Part shown: one piece after another, positions 17,193-26,272 of the stretch
Layout: every line of letters begins with the position of its first letter
How positions within the stretch are numbered: the stretch's first letter is position 1
NCBI RefSeq assembly: GCF_020905415.1
Contig: NZ_JAJJMP010000001.1
Span: 2,677,501-2,741,500 of the forward strand
DNA: 64,000 bases
Origin: Myroides oncorhynchi
GTDB taxonomy: Bacteria > Bacteroidota > Bacteroidia > Flavobacteriales > Flavobacteriaceae
Direction: 5' to 3'
Made by a program: the position numbers and the translations under genes
The notes under the pieces: model-generated
What the model saw: the letters and a program-made list of their open reading frames with translations, nothing else
Databases searched by the model: none
Told to the model about the DNA's origin: nothing

Positions 17193-19922
17193 TTAAAATT
17201 TAATTGATATAGAACCTGTTATACTAAATGGAGCATTATAGTTTATAATAGACCTTGTTCCATCAGATAACTCTTTCTCTTTGTTTATTCTGATATTAAA
17301 GAAGTTGTACGTATTTATACCTATACGGATGTTTTTGCGTATTTCCTTAGTTGCATTTAAGTTGATTACGTAGAATGTTGGTTGCTCATAATTACTACCT
17401 GCTGTAGATATCGACTGTTTTATATCTTCAGGCAACTCAACTTTAATTGGTTGCATTGCGATATCTAAGTACTCATTAGCATACTTCTGTTCTGTATTAA
17501 AGCTCTTTCTAAACCAAAATACATCACTGTTCATCGTTAGTATAAATCCTATCTTAGGGATGTGATATGTCAATCTTAACTTACTCATTAGAGAAAGTGA
17601 TTTGGTCTTATTAGGATAGAAGACAGTATAATACACACCGTAGTCTTGCTTGTAGTTTTCTTCTGTTACCTCGTTATAAGTAGGATTATTATCATAATAC
17701 TCGCTGTATGAAAGACTATTCGATAGCGATAAATACATATTTAGAGGTTTAATCTTTTGGGTAGACATAGTCCAGTCAAAACCATATGACTTAGAGCGTA
17801 CACTATTTGTCATACGGCGTATGCTATAATTCGTCAGTGTCTTATAGTTACCTGTATCTTCATATTCTATAGGCTTTCCTTTTTCTAATTCACCTATGAT
17901 CTTATACTCAGGAACATCAATAGGAAAGAATTCTTTCTTGACTCCAAAACCATCTTTATTATCCTTAAAATATCCAAAGAAGCTATTCGATAAAAACTTA
18001 TTCGTGAATGTATATCCGATCTCAAATTGGGTAGATGTAGAAGGCTTTAAGTGATTATTGTCACTTTCTACTTTTACTGTCTTGACAAGGTATAAGCTAT
18101 TGGTAATATTCGAATCATCAAAGTAATTTAACAATGGGAAGTCTAACCAAATAGGAGCAGGGTAGCGGTGTGCTAACGAAGGCGCTTTAGTAGAGATACC
18201 ATATCCTAAGGTTAATCTACTACTAGGAGATACTTGGTAAGCTAAGTTGATTCTTGGCTGGTAGCTGGCCTTATTATTCTGTACATCCATACGGAACCCT
18301 AAGTTACCATCAATGGGCTTATCAAATAGATACCACTTAAAGTTGTCCATAATGTAAGCACCATAGTTAGTCTGCCCTTCATTCTTTCTGAAGTCGTAAG
18401 GACGCTCATTTTGATTGTTGTTTTGAAACCAACGTGGTTGGTCAGCTTTATAGATTGTACCCTTTCCTAGATTGTCGTGGTAGTTTACTGAAAATCCTGC
18501 TGTGATAAGATGTTCTAACTTATTACCGAATGCATCAGAAGAGATACTAAGTGTTGATCCTAAACTTAACGGTCTTCCTTGTATTTCCTCTACAGCGATA
18601 TATCTACCATCTACATAATATCCCTGATAGACGCCTGTAGTATCTCTGTTGGCGATAGGGAAAGGGCCTTTGTTAATCCTTTCTTGATTATAGGTATTGC
18701 TAATACCGTATGCCCCATTTATATTTAAGTTTAATGATTTGATAACCCTTGAGTTCAACTGTACAGTTGTTCTATTAGACCATCTAAAGAATTCGTCTGT
18801 TGCCTTTAGTTTACGGCCTTGCTGATCATCTGGATCTTCCCGTACCCCGTCCATTCTCTTGCTAAAGCTTAAACTTAAGTTGTTTTTAACTCGAGGAGAG
18901 AATGATTTAGTCCACAGTACACTTTGATTTATTCTATTGTATTCTTTGATTTTATCTCTAGGGTCATTGTTACTTTTAGAGTAATTCATTGAGAAGTTAA
19001 GTGCTCCCCATTTATTAGGCAGTCCAAATCCCTTAGATAAACTATATGAGGTAGACCCTCTATTGATATTCGTAGTGAAGCTATACGGTGTCTTTCCTGC
19101 CTGTTTATTAATGATAATAGCACCATCTGTTAGTTCTCCATACTTCGCAGAAGCAACCCCTTGTACCACTTCGATACTTTCAATATTCTCCACAGGTATT
19201 TCACGTAAGTCAACCCCTTGATAGGTAAGGTTAGCTATACTACCTACATTCGCACTAGTAGTGATACCAAACTGATTTAGACTTCGTGCCTGCATATTTG
19301 CATCATTTGATATCGTTACATCATCTACGATGATAGCTACTCCGAAGGAGTTATTCATAGACTGTAACGTACCGCCAGTCATCTTATCAAAGCTAGCTCC
19401 TCTAAGGTTAATCGTCTGGGCTGTATTTAGATTAGGAGCTACAGTAGCGTGACCAGGCAGTGTATTTAAGACATCCTTTAAACTGAAGGCTTGCGCTTCA
19501 CTAATCTTCTCTTTATCGATGACTATCGCAGAGTTAGAGCCAGATTGGGCTTTTAAGATAGGAGCTGTAATATTGATCTCCTCTAAGGTGATTGATAGAT
19601 CTACTAACGTAAAACGATGATTATAAGCGTTAAATGCTTTTAAGTCGGAAATGAAAACAGACTTTTTATTGGCGTAGTTGATGCTAAACGGTTCAAAGTC
19701 TTTCTTAATCGTAAAAGAGAATTCCCCTTTACTGTTAGTATAATACACTTCATTGTTATTCAGTACAATAGAAGCAAATTCTAAGGGAATACTTTGGGAG
19801 TCTATGACTGTTCCTGTAAACTTTTTAGCATTCTGGGCGACACTATTTCCCGCAAGTAGGAATAGAAATATGTAGATTAAGTAATGTGAGAGTAACTTAA
19901 CTACATTTGATAATAATTTCAT
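17193..19922 (-). CDS. TonB-dependent outer-membrane receptor
   Basis: Active transporter of the outer membrane, 909 residues. After a signal peptide (about residues 1-29) comes a carboxypeptidase-regulatory-like domain (about 33-115). The plug follows from about 125, with LKDVLNTLPGHATVAPNLN and the region VENIESIEVVQGVASAKYGE. The rest is a 22-strand-type barrel ending in SITGSISIKF with the terminal Phe. It is the first gene of a four-gene operon. It resembles receptors for metal chelates or other small ligands more than SusC, because no SusD follows, but the ligand cannot be read from sequence. A -7 box and Fur-like repeats lie upstream. Confidence 0.93.
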   Translation of the reverse strand: MKLLSNVVKLLSHYLIYIFLFLLAGNSVAQNAKKFTGTVIDSQSIPLEFASIVLNNNEVYYTNSKGEFSFTIKKDFEPFSINYANKKSVFISDLKAFNAYNHRFTLVDLSITLEEINITAPILKAQSGSNSAIVIDKEKISEAQAFSLKDVLNTLPGHATVAPNLNTAQTINLRGASFDKMTGGTLQSMNNSFGVAIIVDDVTISNDANMQARSLNQFGITTSANVGSIANLTYQGVDLREIPVENIESIEVVQGVASAKYGELTDGAIIINKQAGKTPYSFTTNINRGSTSYSLSKGFGLPNKWGALNFSMNYSKSNNDPRDKIKEYNRINQSVLWTKSFSPRVKNNLSLSFSKRMDGVREDPDDQQGRKLKATDEFFRWSNRTTVQLNSRVIKSLNLNINGAYGISNTYNQERINKGPFPIANRDTTGVYQGYYVDGRYIAVEEIQGRPLSLGSTLSISSDAFGNKLEHLITAGFSVNYHDNLGKGTIYKADQPRWFQNNNQNERPYDFRKNEGQTNYGAYIMDNFKWYLFDKPIDGNLGFRMDVQNNKASYQPRINLAYQVSPSSRLTLGYGISTKAPSLAHRYPAPIWLDFPLLNYFDDSNITNSLYLVKTVKVESDNNHLKPSTSTQFEIGYTFTNKFLSNSFFGYFKDNKDGFGVKKEFFPIDVPEYKIIGELEKGKPIEYEDTGNYKTLTNYSIRRMTNSVRSKSYGFDWTMSTQKIKPLNMYLSLSNSLSYSEYYDNNPTYNEVTEENYKQDYGVYYTVFYPNKTKSLSLMSKLRLTYHIPKIGFILTMNSDVFWFRKSFNTEQKYANEYLDIAMQPIKVELPEDIKQSISTAGSNYEQPTFYVINLNATKEIRKNIRIGINTYNFFNIRINKEKELSDGTRSIINYNAPFSITGSISIKF

Positions 19923-19949
19923 TATTTGGACTTAATTAAAATAGTAGTG

Positions 19950-19957
19950 CAAATGTA
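19950..19957 (-). promoter_or_regulatory. Promoter -7 box of the TonB-receptor operon
   Basis: TACATTTG on the minus strand, about 28 bases before the receptor start, fits TAnnTTTG. A partner TTG at the usual distance is not clear, as expected if an activator or repressor controls it. Confidence 0.4.
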
Positions 19958-20059
19958 GATATTATCCCAATAGTAAAAATTCAGTTAAAATAGCTGTGTT
20001 GTTTATTTTATTTAACTTATTGGTAATTAGGTAAGTGTATTTTATTAATGAAATTGAGA

Positions 20060-20132
20060 GTTTAGAATGATTTGAATTACTAATTAATTATATTAATTCT
20101 AAATAGAGTTATATTATTTAGAATAACTCTAA
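20060..20132. promoter_or_regulatory. Fur-box-like inverted repeats upstream of the TonB-receptor operon
   Basis: TTAGAATAACTCTAA at 20118-20132 is a near-perfect 7-1-7 palindrome of the kind bound by Fur-family repressors. AATTCTAAAT at 20095-20104 is the inverse of ATTTAGAAT at 20115-20123, and TTTAGAATGATTTGAA near 20061 is a weaker copy. They lie 140-210 bases upstream of the receptor start. The binding protein is inferred, not seen. Confidence 0.4.
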
Positions 20133-20560
20133 TATAACAGGTGAAATAAGAAATATTCACAAAAGTGAGATTAAGTGTCTGTTATTGTCATTTTAGTTGA
20201 TTAAATCCAGTATATATAGTCTGTATTATGTCATAATGTAGGTCTTTAATTATAATGAAAGTAAATAGAATAGTAAAATAAAGGAGTTGAGATATCTTAT
20301 GTTAACCTTGATTTAGATAATAACGTATTTTAAAAAATATAACTAGTCAAGTTTCTCTTTTTCGAAAATGTTCATTTTAAATTTGTACTTTTATTTGTCC
20401 TAATGACTCCTATTTCATTAGAAATCAATTGTACTAGTCCAAAAAAGGATTATAGTTTCTATCTTATTACTTATCGCAAGATAAACTTAGTTTTTTACCA
20501 ATTCCTTTTTATGATGTTGCTGCTTTGTTTTGTATGAAAGTATATTGATAGCATAGTAAA

Positions 20561-20608
20561 TCCATAGTGATTCCATTAAAAAGGCTGTTTTAATGGAATC
20601 ACTATGGA
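20561..20608. repeat. Perfect 21-bp inverted repeat without a T-tract
   Basis: The arms 20561-20581 and 20588-20608 are exact reverse complements, with an AGGCTG loop. No T-run follows on either strand, so it is not a normal terminator. The right arm contains the ATG of the possible small gene at 20604. Confidence 0.75.
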
Positions 20609-20756
20609 CTCACTCGAACGGAAACATAAAACACTTGTTTTGGTTCTCTTAATATATGGTATAGTAAGTTTAAATACTGACTTGGAAGATTGGTCTGAAA
20701 AAATGATAAAAAATATTGATATTCAGTACTTTTTAAAGATATATAAAAAACAATAA
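20604..20756 (+). CDS. Possible 50-residue small membrane protein
   Basis: An open frame starting MDSLERKHKT, with a hydrophobic stretch LVLVLLIYGIV (about residues 11-21) that could cross the membrane, followed by a charged C-terminus ending KIYKKQ. I recognise no family. The start codon lies inside the right arm of a 21-bp hairpin, which could hide the start in the RNA. The frame ends 45 bases before the convergent MFS gene. It may be real or chance; the hairpin overlap is the only reason to keep it. Confidence 0.25.
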   Translation: MDSLERKHKTLVLVLLIYGIVSLNTDLEDWSEKMIKNIDIQYFLKIYKKQ

Positions 20757-20800
20757 CATTTTTACTACACCCTTATATTTTATTTTAAAGTAAATATTAG

Positions 20801-21967
20801 CTAGTTATCTTGCAATACCTTTAATCTAATTGCCATAATCACCATAATAATACCAAACATAGCGAATAACGCATATGAGTATCTTAGGTCTAGCCATTGG
20901 GCTATAAATCCGATAGCTGGAGGTCCTATTAAAAAACCTAAGAAAGAGATAGTAGACACTAAGGTTAAGGAGATACTAGCACTAACCTTACTGTGCTTAC
21001 CTGCGATGCCAAATACTGTAGGGACACTACATGAACTTCCTAATCCGACAATCATAAAAGCAAAGGTGCATACCCAAATATTAGGAGTCAGTACAGCGAT
21101 GATAAGTCCTGTGCTCATAAATGTACCACATAGTTGTATGACATGTTTTCTGCCTAATTTAGTGACTAGATAATCCCCTAAGAACTGTCCTATAGCCATC
21201 ATTAATACAAAAGAAGTATAACCGATAATAATCAATTGTTCTGGTGCTTTAACAATATCCTGAAAGTAGACACCACTCCAATCAAACATAGCACCCTCTA
21301 TAGCCATGCTCAGAAAACCAATAAGTCCTAATTGAATAAGTGTTTTATCCAGGTGTTTAAAAATAGAACCTTTGTCTTGTTCTTCCTTGTTAGTAGGGGA
21401 TGTGTGAACTAATAACTTAAAATTAAGTACCCATATTGTGAATATTATAATCATAACTATAGCGAAGTGAATGGAAGTAGTTAGTTTTAGGCTAAACATT
21501 AATAACCCTATCAAAGCACCTACAAAACTGGATATACTCCATACCCCATGGAAGGAAGACATCATGGGTTTATGTGTTAGGGATTCTAATTCGACTCCTT
21601 GTGTATTGATAGAGATATTGCATAGATTACCTGCAACGCCAAATAAGAATAGTCCTATTGCTAATTGGATATAAGTCGTAGATAGCCCTAAGATTAATAA
21701 GATAATTGGGTAAATTAAGAACCCAAATTTGACAATGGTTTTACTACTATATTGATTTATTAATTTGGCTGATAAAGGCATTGTGCTAATCTGTCCGATG
21801 GGCATTAGTAGAAGTAATGTCCCTAATTCAGCTTCTGATATCCCTAAGTATGTTTTTATAGTAGGTATTCTACTTGCCCAAGAAGACAATATTAGCCCAT
21901 GTGAGAAGAAGAAAAGAGATACTGCTAAACGTATTCTGCTGTATTGTTTGTTGTTTGTTTGTGTCAT
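20801..21967 (-). CDS. Major facilitator superfamily transporter
   Basis: A 388-residue inner-membrane permease with about 12 hydrophobic segments and a central cytoplasmic loop (near 185-205, SPTNKEEQDKGS). The sequence SWASRIPTIKTYLGISEAELGTLLL in the first two helices is typical of the sugar/YbjJ-like MFS branch; I quote it only as resemblance. It is divergent from an AraC regulator, which is a common regulator-transporter layout. A MITE-like element starts 16 bases upstream of its start codon and fills most of the space to the regulator. Substrate unknown. Confidence 0.85.
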   Translation of the reverse strand: MTQTNNKQYSRIRLAVSLFFFSHGLILSSWASRIPTIKTYLGISEAELGTLLLLMPIGQISTMPLSAKLINQYSSKTIVKFGFLIYPIILLILGLSTTYIQLAIGLFLFGVAGNLCNISINTQGVELESLTHKPMMSSFHGVWSISSFVGALIGLLMFSLKLTTSIHFAIVMIIIFTIWVLNFKLLVHTSPTNKEEQDKGSIFKHLDKTLIQLGLIGFLSMAIEGAMFDWSGVYFQDIVKAPEQLIIIGYTSFVLMMAIGQFLGDYLVTKLGRKHVIQLCGTFMSTGLIIAVLTPNIWVCTFAFMIVGLGSSCSVPTVFGIAGKHSKVSASISLTLVSTISFLGFLIGPPAIGFIAQWLDLRYSYALFAMFGIIMVIMAIRLKVLQDN

Positions 21968-21982
21968 ATTGATAAGTTGTGT

Positions 21983-22130
21983 TTATCCCAGAATCAGCGT
22001 TAGCCAGATACTACAAAGAAATTCTACTTCATAGCTCTTTCATTAGTTCTAAAACCATACTACAGTATGCTTGTATCACTAATTCAGACCTATCTTGTAG
22101 TTTATATGTCTATCACTTATTCTGGGTTTA
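21983..22130 (+). mobile_element. MITE-like repeat, copy B
   Basis: 148 bases with terminal inverted repeats: TTATCCCAGAATCAGCGTTA at the left and, read on the other strand from the right, TAAACCCAGAATAAGTGATA. The centre holds a palindrome CATACTACAGTATG. It carries no gene. It lies in the divergent promoter region of the MFS and AraC genes. Confidence 0.65.
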
Positions 22131-22274
22131 TTTCGTTGCGAAAGTAGCGTACTGAGTACTTTTAGAGATATTCCATTTTAATGTATTTATGTTCCATTTT
22201 AAGTATTGATACGAATTAACTTAGAGAATGTGTATGGACTGTTGTTACGTTTTATATTTTTACAATAAAAAACA

Positions 22275-23144
22275 ATGAACCTCCTAAAAGTTATTGATCT
22301 TAATGAGATGTACGGTATTGACTATCCTATTTCGATGGATGGCTTGTTTATTATTAATTATAATAAGCAGTGGAATGATTCCTTCTTTAAGTTGAATTAT
22401 CAATTTAGAGGGTTGATTCTATTATTTTGTAAACAGGGAACATTAGCTATTAAGGTTAATAATATAAGCTATCGTGTAGTTAAAGGAGAGGTATTGACGA
22501 TATTACCAGAAATGATTGTATCTCCTGTTAAATGGAGTGAGGATTTGGATGTTGCTGTTTTTGTGATGGCGTATGACTTTATAGAAAAGTATTCGATATT
22601 ACCAGAACTTAGTAGTAATAAAGAGGTATTGAATCAGTTAGCTGTTTCTCCAAATCAACAAGATAGTAGTATGATAGAAGAGTTATCACTACTAATCTGC
22701 AAGTACTATGACATGCCAAAATCACTGATGTTAGAACAGATGATACAGTACCTCGCATTCTCACTAGTGACAGCTGTAGTTAAAAGCTATGTTTCGCTAT
22801 CAGAAAAAGAGAACTTGCAGAAAAATAGAGTCAATGAGATTACAGATCATTTTTTTGAGTTATTAAATGAACATGGGGCAGTACAGCGAAATGTAGCGTT
22901 CTATGCAGACCATCTTCATCTAACACCACAACACCTAAGTACGCTGATAAAGAAGAGAACAGGGAAGTCAGTGAAGTCTTGGATAGGATATGAAGTCATT
23001 AATAAAGCAAAAGAATACCTGAATACAACCCCATTATCAATAAAGCAAATCAGTGATAAACTAGAGTTTGCTGATGCGTCGTTGTTCTGTAGATATTTTA
23101 AGAGATATATAGGGATGACACCTAATGAATATAAGAATCAATAG
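22275..23144 (+). CDS. AraC-family transcriptional regulator
   Basis: A 289-residue DNA-binding regulator. Residues about 190-288 form the double helix-turn-helix: FYADHLHLTPQHLSTLIKKR for the first helix pair and IKQISDKLEFADASLFCRYF followed by GMTPNEYKN for the second. The N-terminal part, with LIINYNKQWN and a beta-rich stretch to about 120, looks like a cupin-type sensing domain. It is divergent from the MFS gene and 92 bases before an arginase-family gene on the same strand, so those two genes are its likely targets. The inducer is unknown. Confidence 0.9.
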   Translation: MNLLKVIDLNEMYGIDYPISMDGLFIINYNKQWNDSFFKLNYQFRGLILLFCKQGTLAIKVNNISYRVVKGEVLTILPEMIVSPVKWSEDLDVAVFVMAYDFIEKYSILPELSSNKEVLNQLAVSPNQQDSSMIEELSLLICKYYDMPKSLMLEQMIQYLAFSLVTAVVKSYVSLSEKENLQKNRVNEITDHFFELLNEHGAVQRNVAFYADHLHLTPQHLSTLIKKRTGKSVKSWIGYEVINKAKEYLNTTPLSIKQISDKLEFADASLFCRYFKRYIGMTPNEYKNQ

Positions 23145-23236
23145 AATAGTTAAGTTGATTGAAATGATGCAACTTCGGGTGAATGAGTATACTCATAAGA
23201 TAGCTTAGCGTGCTAAAATGAAAATGATAAAAACAG

Positions 23237-24139
23237 ATGAAAGAAATAATCATAATGGAATGTCCAACTAGTTTAGGTCTTGCTCAAAGTGAATATGCAC
23301 GTGAACCTGGAGTAAATAAATTACCTGACTGGCTTAGACAATGGGGTTTTCATAAGGCAGTTAGCCCTTCTAAAACACTTCGGTTGGAAGCTCCTAAATA
23401 CGCAATGGAACTAGATGTAGTCACACAGGTGAGAAATGCTGATGCTATTATAAAGTATGCTACTGAGCAGATGGACATGATGGAACAAGAGATTAACGAG
23501 AATACATTTATTGTCTTATTAGGAGGGGACTGTAGTGTATTAATTGGTACGGCATTGGCGCTTAGACGAAAAGGACGCTTCGGTATGTTCTATCTAGATG
23601 GACATACGGATTATATGATCCCTGCGGAGTCTAATACACACGGGGCAGCAGGTATGGATCTAAGTATTGTCTGTGGACATGGACATCAGAACTTGACCAA
23701 TATTATGGACTTAGCCCCTTATGTAGAGCAAGACCATGTATATGCTGTGGGGAATCGTGAATATGATGAAGACTATGAACGACCAATAAAAGAATCTCAA
23801 GTCAATTATTATCCTCTGGATAGATTAAGAGATGTGGGGGTAGATAGTGTAGTTACACATTTTCTATTTATGGTAGAGGTAGAGAATCTAGATGGGTATA
23901 TCGTGCATCTTGATGTAGATGTACTGAATGATGAGGTAATGCCTGCAGTGGATTGTCCACAAGCAGACGGCCTAAGTTATGAGGAATTAAAAAGCGTCTT
24001 ACTGCCATTGCTTATAAACAAGAAGTGTTATGGCATAGAGATTACTATTCTTGATCCTGATTTAGACCCTACAGGTGCGTATACACAGGAGTTTATAGGG
24101 CATATCGTATCAGTGATTAAAACAGTTAAATGTCTATAG
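23237..24139 (+). CDS. Arginase/agmatinase-family ureohydrolase
   Basis: A 300-residue metal-dependent hydrolase of the ureohydrolase fold. The binuclear metal motifs are recognisable: GGDCSVLIG near residue 96, LDGHTDYM near 120, and HLDVDVLNDEVMP near 223. The first motif reads GGDC where arginase and agmatinase have GGDH, replacing a metal ligand by Cys; I recall this variant in some arginase-like subfamilies. The family hydrolyses guanidino groups (arginine, agmatine, formiminoglutamate and others). Which substrate applies here is not clear. It follows the AraC gene in the same direction. Confidence 0.8.
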   Translation: MKEIIIMECPTSLGLAQSEYAREPGVNKLPDWLRQWGFHKAVSPSKTLRLEAPKYAMELDVVTQVRNADAIIKYATEQMDMMEQEINENTFIVLLGGDCSVLIGTALALRRKGRFGMFYLDGHTDYMIPAESNTHGAAGMDLSIVCGHGHQNLTNIMDLAPYVEQDHVYAVGNREYDEDYERPIKESQVNYYPLDRLRDVGVDSVVTHFLFMVEVENLDGYIVHLDVDVLNDEVMPAVDCPQADGLSYEELKSVLLPLLINKKCYGIEITILDPDLDPTGAYTQEFIGHIVSVIKTVKCL

Positions 24140-24158
24140 CTTATTTCAGGGCTAAAGA

Positions 24159-24887
24159 TTATTCAGTCTCTCTATAGCCATCCATAATAGAACGAAATAG
24201 ATCTCCATTAGATGGTGGAGTTAAAATGACAGCATTTATCTTCTTGTCAGTTATACTTTTAAGTGACTGAATAGTCTTTCCTCCCGTTGAAATAATAGGG
24301 AAGTTAGGAAATGTTGCTTTGATGTAATCGACTATCTTTTGTGTTTCTGCTCCACCTGTAACATTAAAACAAGATACACCTGCTTCAATGCGCGCTTTAA
24401 AATCAAAGTTTAAAGTAGAGACACTAGAGATAATAGGGATATTGATATGCTGCTTTACAGCTGCTATATCCTCATTTTTAAAAGGTTGATTTACAATAAC
24501 AGCTGAGGCTCCTAAGCCTTGGGCTTTCTTTGCCATATTTATGGCAAATTCTCCTTGGGTAATTCCTCCACCTATCCCACAGATAACAGGTTTATTACAG
24601 AACTCTATCAAGGTTTTTATGATTCGCTCTGATGGGGCGAAAGGGTAAACAGCAAGTATGGCATCTGCATCATTATTCTCTATTAGTGCTATATCTGTAG
24701 AGAATAGGATAGACTTTATTTTCTGGTTATTTAAGATAAGCCCTTTGCACGAGTTGATGAGGTGTAGCGGGGTAGGGAGTTTTACATTAGGACATGGTCT
24801 TTTTTTCCAAAATAATAGGATATCTATAAGACTTCTTTTATGCCTAGTATTAACCCAAATCGAATTTATATTGTTGGCGATACTCAT
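24159..24887 (-). CDS. TIM-barrel protein of uncertain function
   Basis: A 242-residue soluble protein with repeated beta-alpha units. VICGIGGGITQGEFA (about 97-111), ASAVIVNQP, IISSVSTL, CFNVTGGAE and IISTGGKTIQS follow one another as in phosphate-binding (beta/alpha)8 barrels, where the last two glycine-rich loops hold a phosphate. I cannot assign the enzyme class. It resembles ribulose-phosphate-binding or FMN-type barrels only in overall pattern. It faces the arginase-family gene across 19 bases and is divergent from the aminotransferase gene. Confidence 0.55.
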   Translation of the reverse strand: MSIANNINSIWVNTRHKRSLIDILLFWKKRPCPNVKLPTPLHLINSCKGLILNNQKIKSILFSTDIALIENNDADAILAVYPFAPSERIIKTLIEFCNKPVICGIGGGITQGEFAINMAKKAQGLGASAVIVNQPFKNEDIAAVKQHINIPIISSVSTLNFDFKARIEAGVSCFNVTGGAETQKIVDYIKATFPNFPIISTGGKTIQSLKSITDKKINAVILTPPSNGDLFRSIMDGYRETE

Positions 24888-25113
24888 AGCTACTGATTTA
24901 GAATTAGTAGTACAAAGTTTTGTTTTTTTGTCTGTTGTTGAGAGGACTCTGCTGTTAACTTATGTATAAGTGTAGTCAAATAGGGAATTTGTGTAATGAA
25001 ATGGATATAAGTAGTATTAATCAAGTCTCCTCTATCTGGCTTGTTAGTTAATCTGAAAACTGGACTATGCAGCAGACAAAAACCAGTCCTACATTTGTCT
25101 TTCAAAATAGAGA

Positions 25114-26256
25114 ATGATGAATATACAAATGGTTGACTTGCAACGTCAATATGCAAAGATAAAAAGTGAAATAGATACAGGTATAGAACAGGTTATTAAA
25201 ACAAGTACTTATATCAATGGACCTGCTGTAAAAGAATTTACAGATAATCTAGCTGCGTATACGGGAGTTAAACATGTAATTCCTTGTGCTAATGGAACTG
25301 ACGCATTACAGATAGCACTTATGGCGTTGGGATTAAAGGCTGGTGATGAGGTAATCACACCTTCGTTTACATTTATTGCTACTGTGGAAGTCGTAGCATT
25401 GTTAGGATTGACGCCAGTGTTCGTGGATGTAGATAAAGATACGTTTACCATTAATACAGATAGCTTAGAGCAAGCGATTACTCCTAATACTAAAGCGATT
25501 ATTCCCGTTCATCTATATGGACAATGTTCTAATATGGGAGATATTCTGAAGATTGCGGATGTACATAATATTGCAGTCATAGAAGATAATGCACAGAGTA
25601 TAGGAGGGCACTATATAGCGGATGGTAATAGTCATAAGACAGGAACGATGGGGACTGTTAGTTGTATTTCTTTTTTTCCCTCTAAGAACTTAGGAGCTTA
25701 TGGTGATGGAGGAGTAATGATGACTAATGATGATACACTCGCTGATACGATGCGTAAGATATGTAATCACGGATCAGAAAAGCGGTACTATCATGAAATA
25801 GTAGGAGTAAATAGCAGACTAGACTCTATACAGGCAGCTGTACTAAATGTCAAGTTAAAATACTTAGATGAATACTGTGATAAACGAAGAGAAGTTGCCC
25901 ATTACTACAATCGAGCTTTCGCAAATACACCTGCGATTATAACTCCTTTTGAACCTGAATATAGTTATCATGTATATCATCAATATACGATGATATTAGA
26001 AGGTGTAGATAGAGATGAGGTACATACCGAGTTAGCCAAATTAGGTATCCCAAGTATGATTTATTACCCTATCCCTTGTCATAAACAAGAGATGTTTAAA
26101 CATCTAACCGATAGAGAGTATATATTACCTAATACAGAATATCTGACATCAAGGGTATTATCTCTTCCTATACATACGGAGTTATCAGAAGAGGAGTTTA
26201 TTTTTATAACAGAAGGAGTGCTAAAGGTTGTAGAAGAGTTAAGAGGAAAAAAATAA
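25114..26256 (+). CDS. DegT/DnrJ/EryC1/StrS-family sugar aminotransferase
   Basis: PLP-dependent enzyme that places an amino group on a keto-sugar nucleotide, as in surface polysaccharide synthesis. It is 380 residues. It has the family start MVDLQRQYAKIKSEID, the cofactor region CANGTDALQIAL near 58, and the PLP lysine in FFPSKNLGAYGDGG near residue 191. RLDSIQAAVL and the late IPCHKQEMF fit the fold. Two ATG codons lie together at 25114 and 25117; the second could be the true start. No other polysaccharide genes surround it. A tRNA gene follows 16 bases after the stop. Confidence 0.93.
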   Translation: MMNIQMVDLQRQYAKIKSEIDTGIEQVIKTSTYINGPAVKEFTDNLAAYTGVKHVIPCANGTDALQIALMALGLKAGDEVITPSFTFIATVEVVALLGLTPVFVDVDKDTFTINTDSLEQAITPNTKAIIPVHLYGQCSNMGDILKIADVHNIAVIEDNAQSIGGHYIADGNSHKTGTMGTVSCISFFPSKNLGAYGDGGVMMTNDDTLADTMRKICNHGSEKRYYHEIVGVNSRLDSIQAAVLNVKLKYLDEYCDKRREVAHYYNRAFANTPAIITPFEPEYSYHVYHQYTMILEGVDRDEVHTELAKLGIPSMIYYPIPCHKQEMFKHLTDREYILPNTEYLTSRVLSLPIHTELSEEEFIFITEGVLKVVEELRGKK

Positions 26257-26272
26257 CTCTTATATATGGAAT

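Larger units (their letters stand above)
19923..20800. other. Long intergenic region with regulatory and structured elements
   Basis: About 880 bases between the TonB-receptor operon and the MFS gene. It holds a -7 promoter box, a cluster of TTTAGAAT-type inverted repeats, a 21-bp perfect hairpin and a possible 50-codon gene, each listed separately. The stretch 20135-20560 is AT-rich and I see nothing definite in it. Confidence 0.5.

Noticed and set aside
20561..20608. The 21-bp hairpin as an intrinsic terminator
   Set aside because: No T-run follows the stem on either strand.
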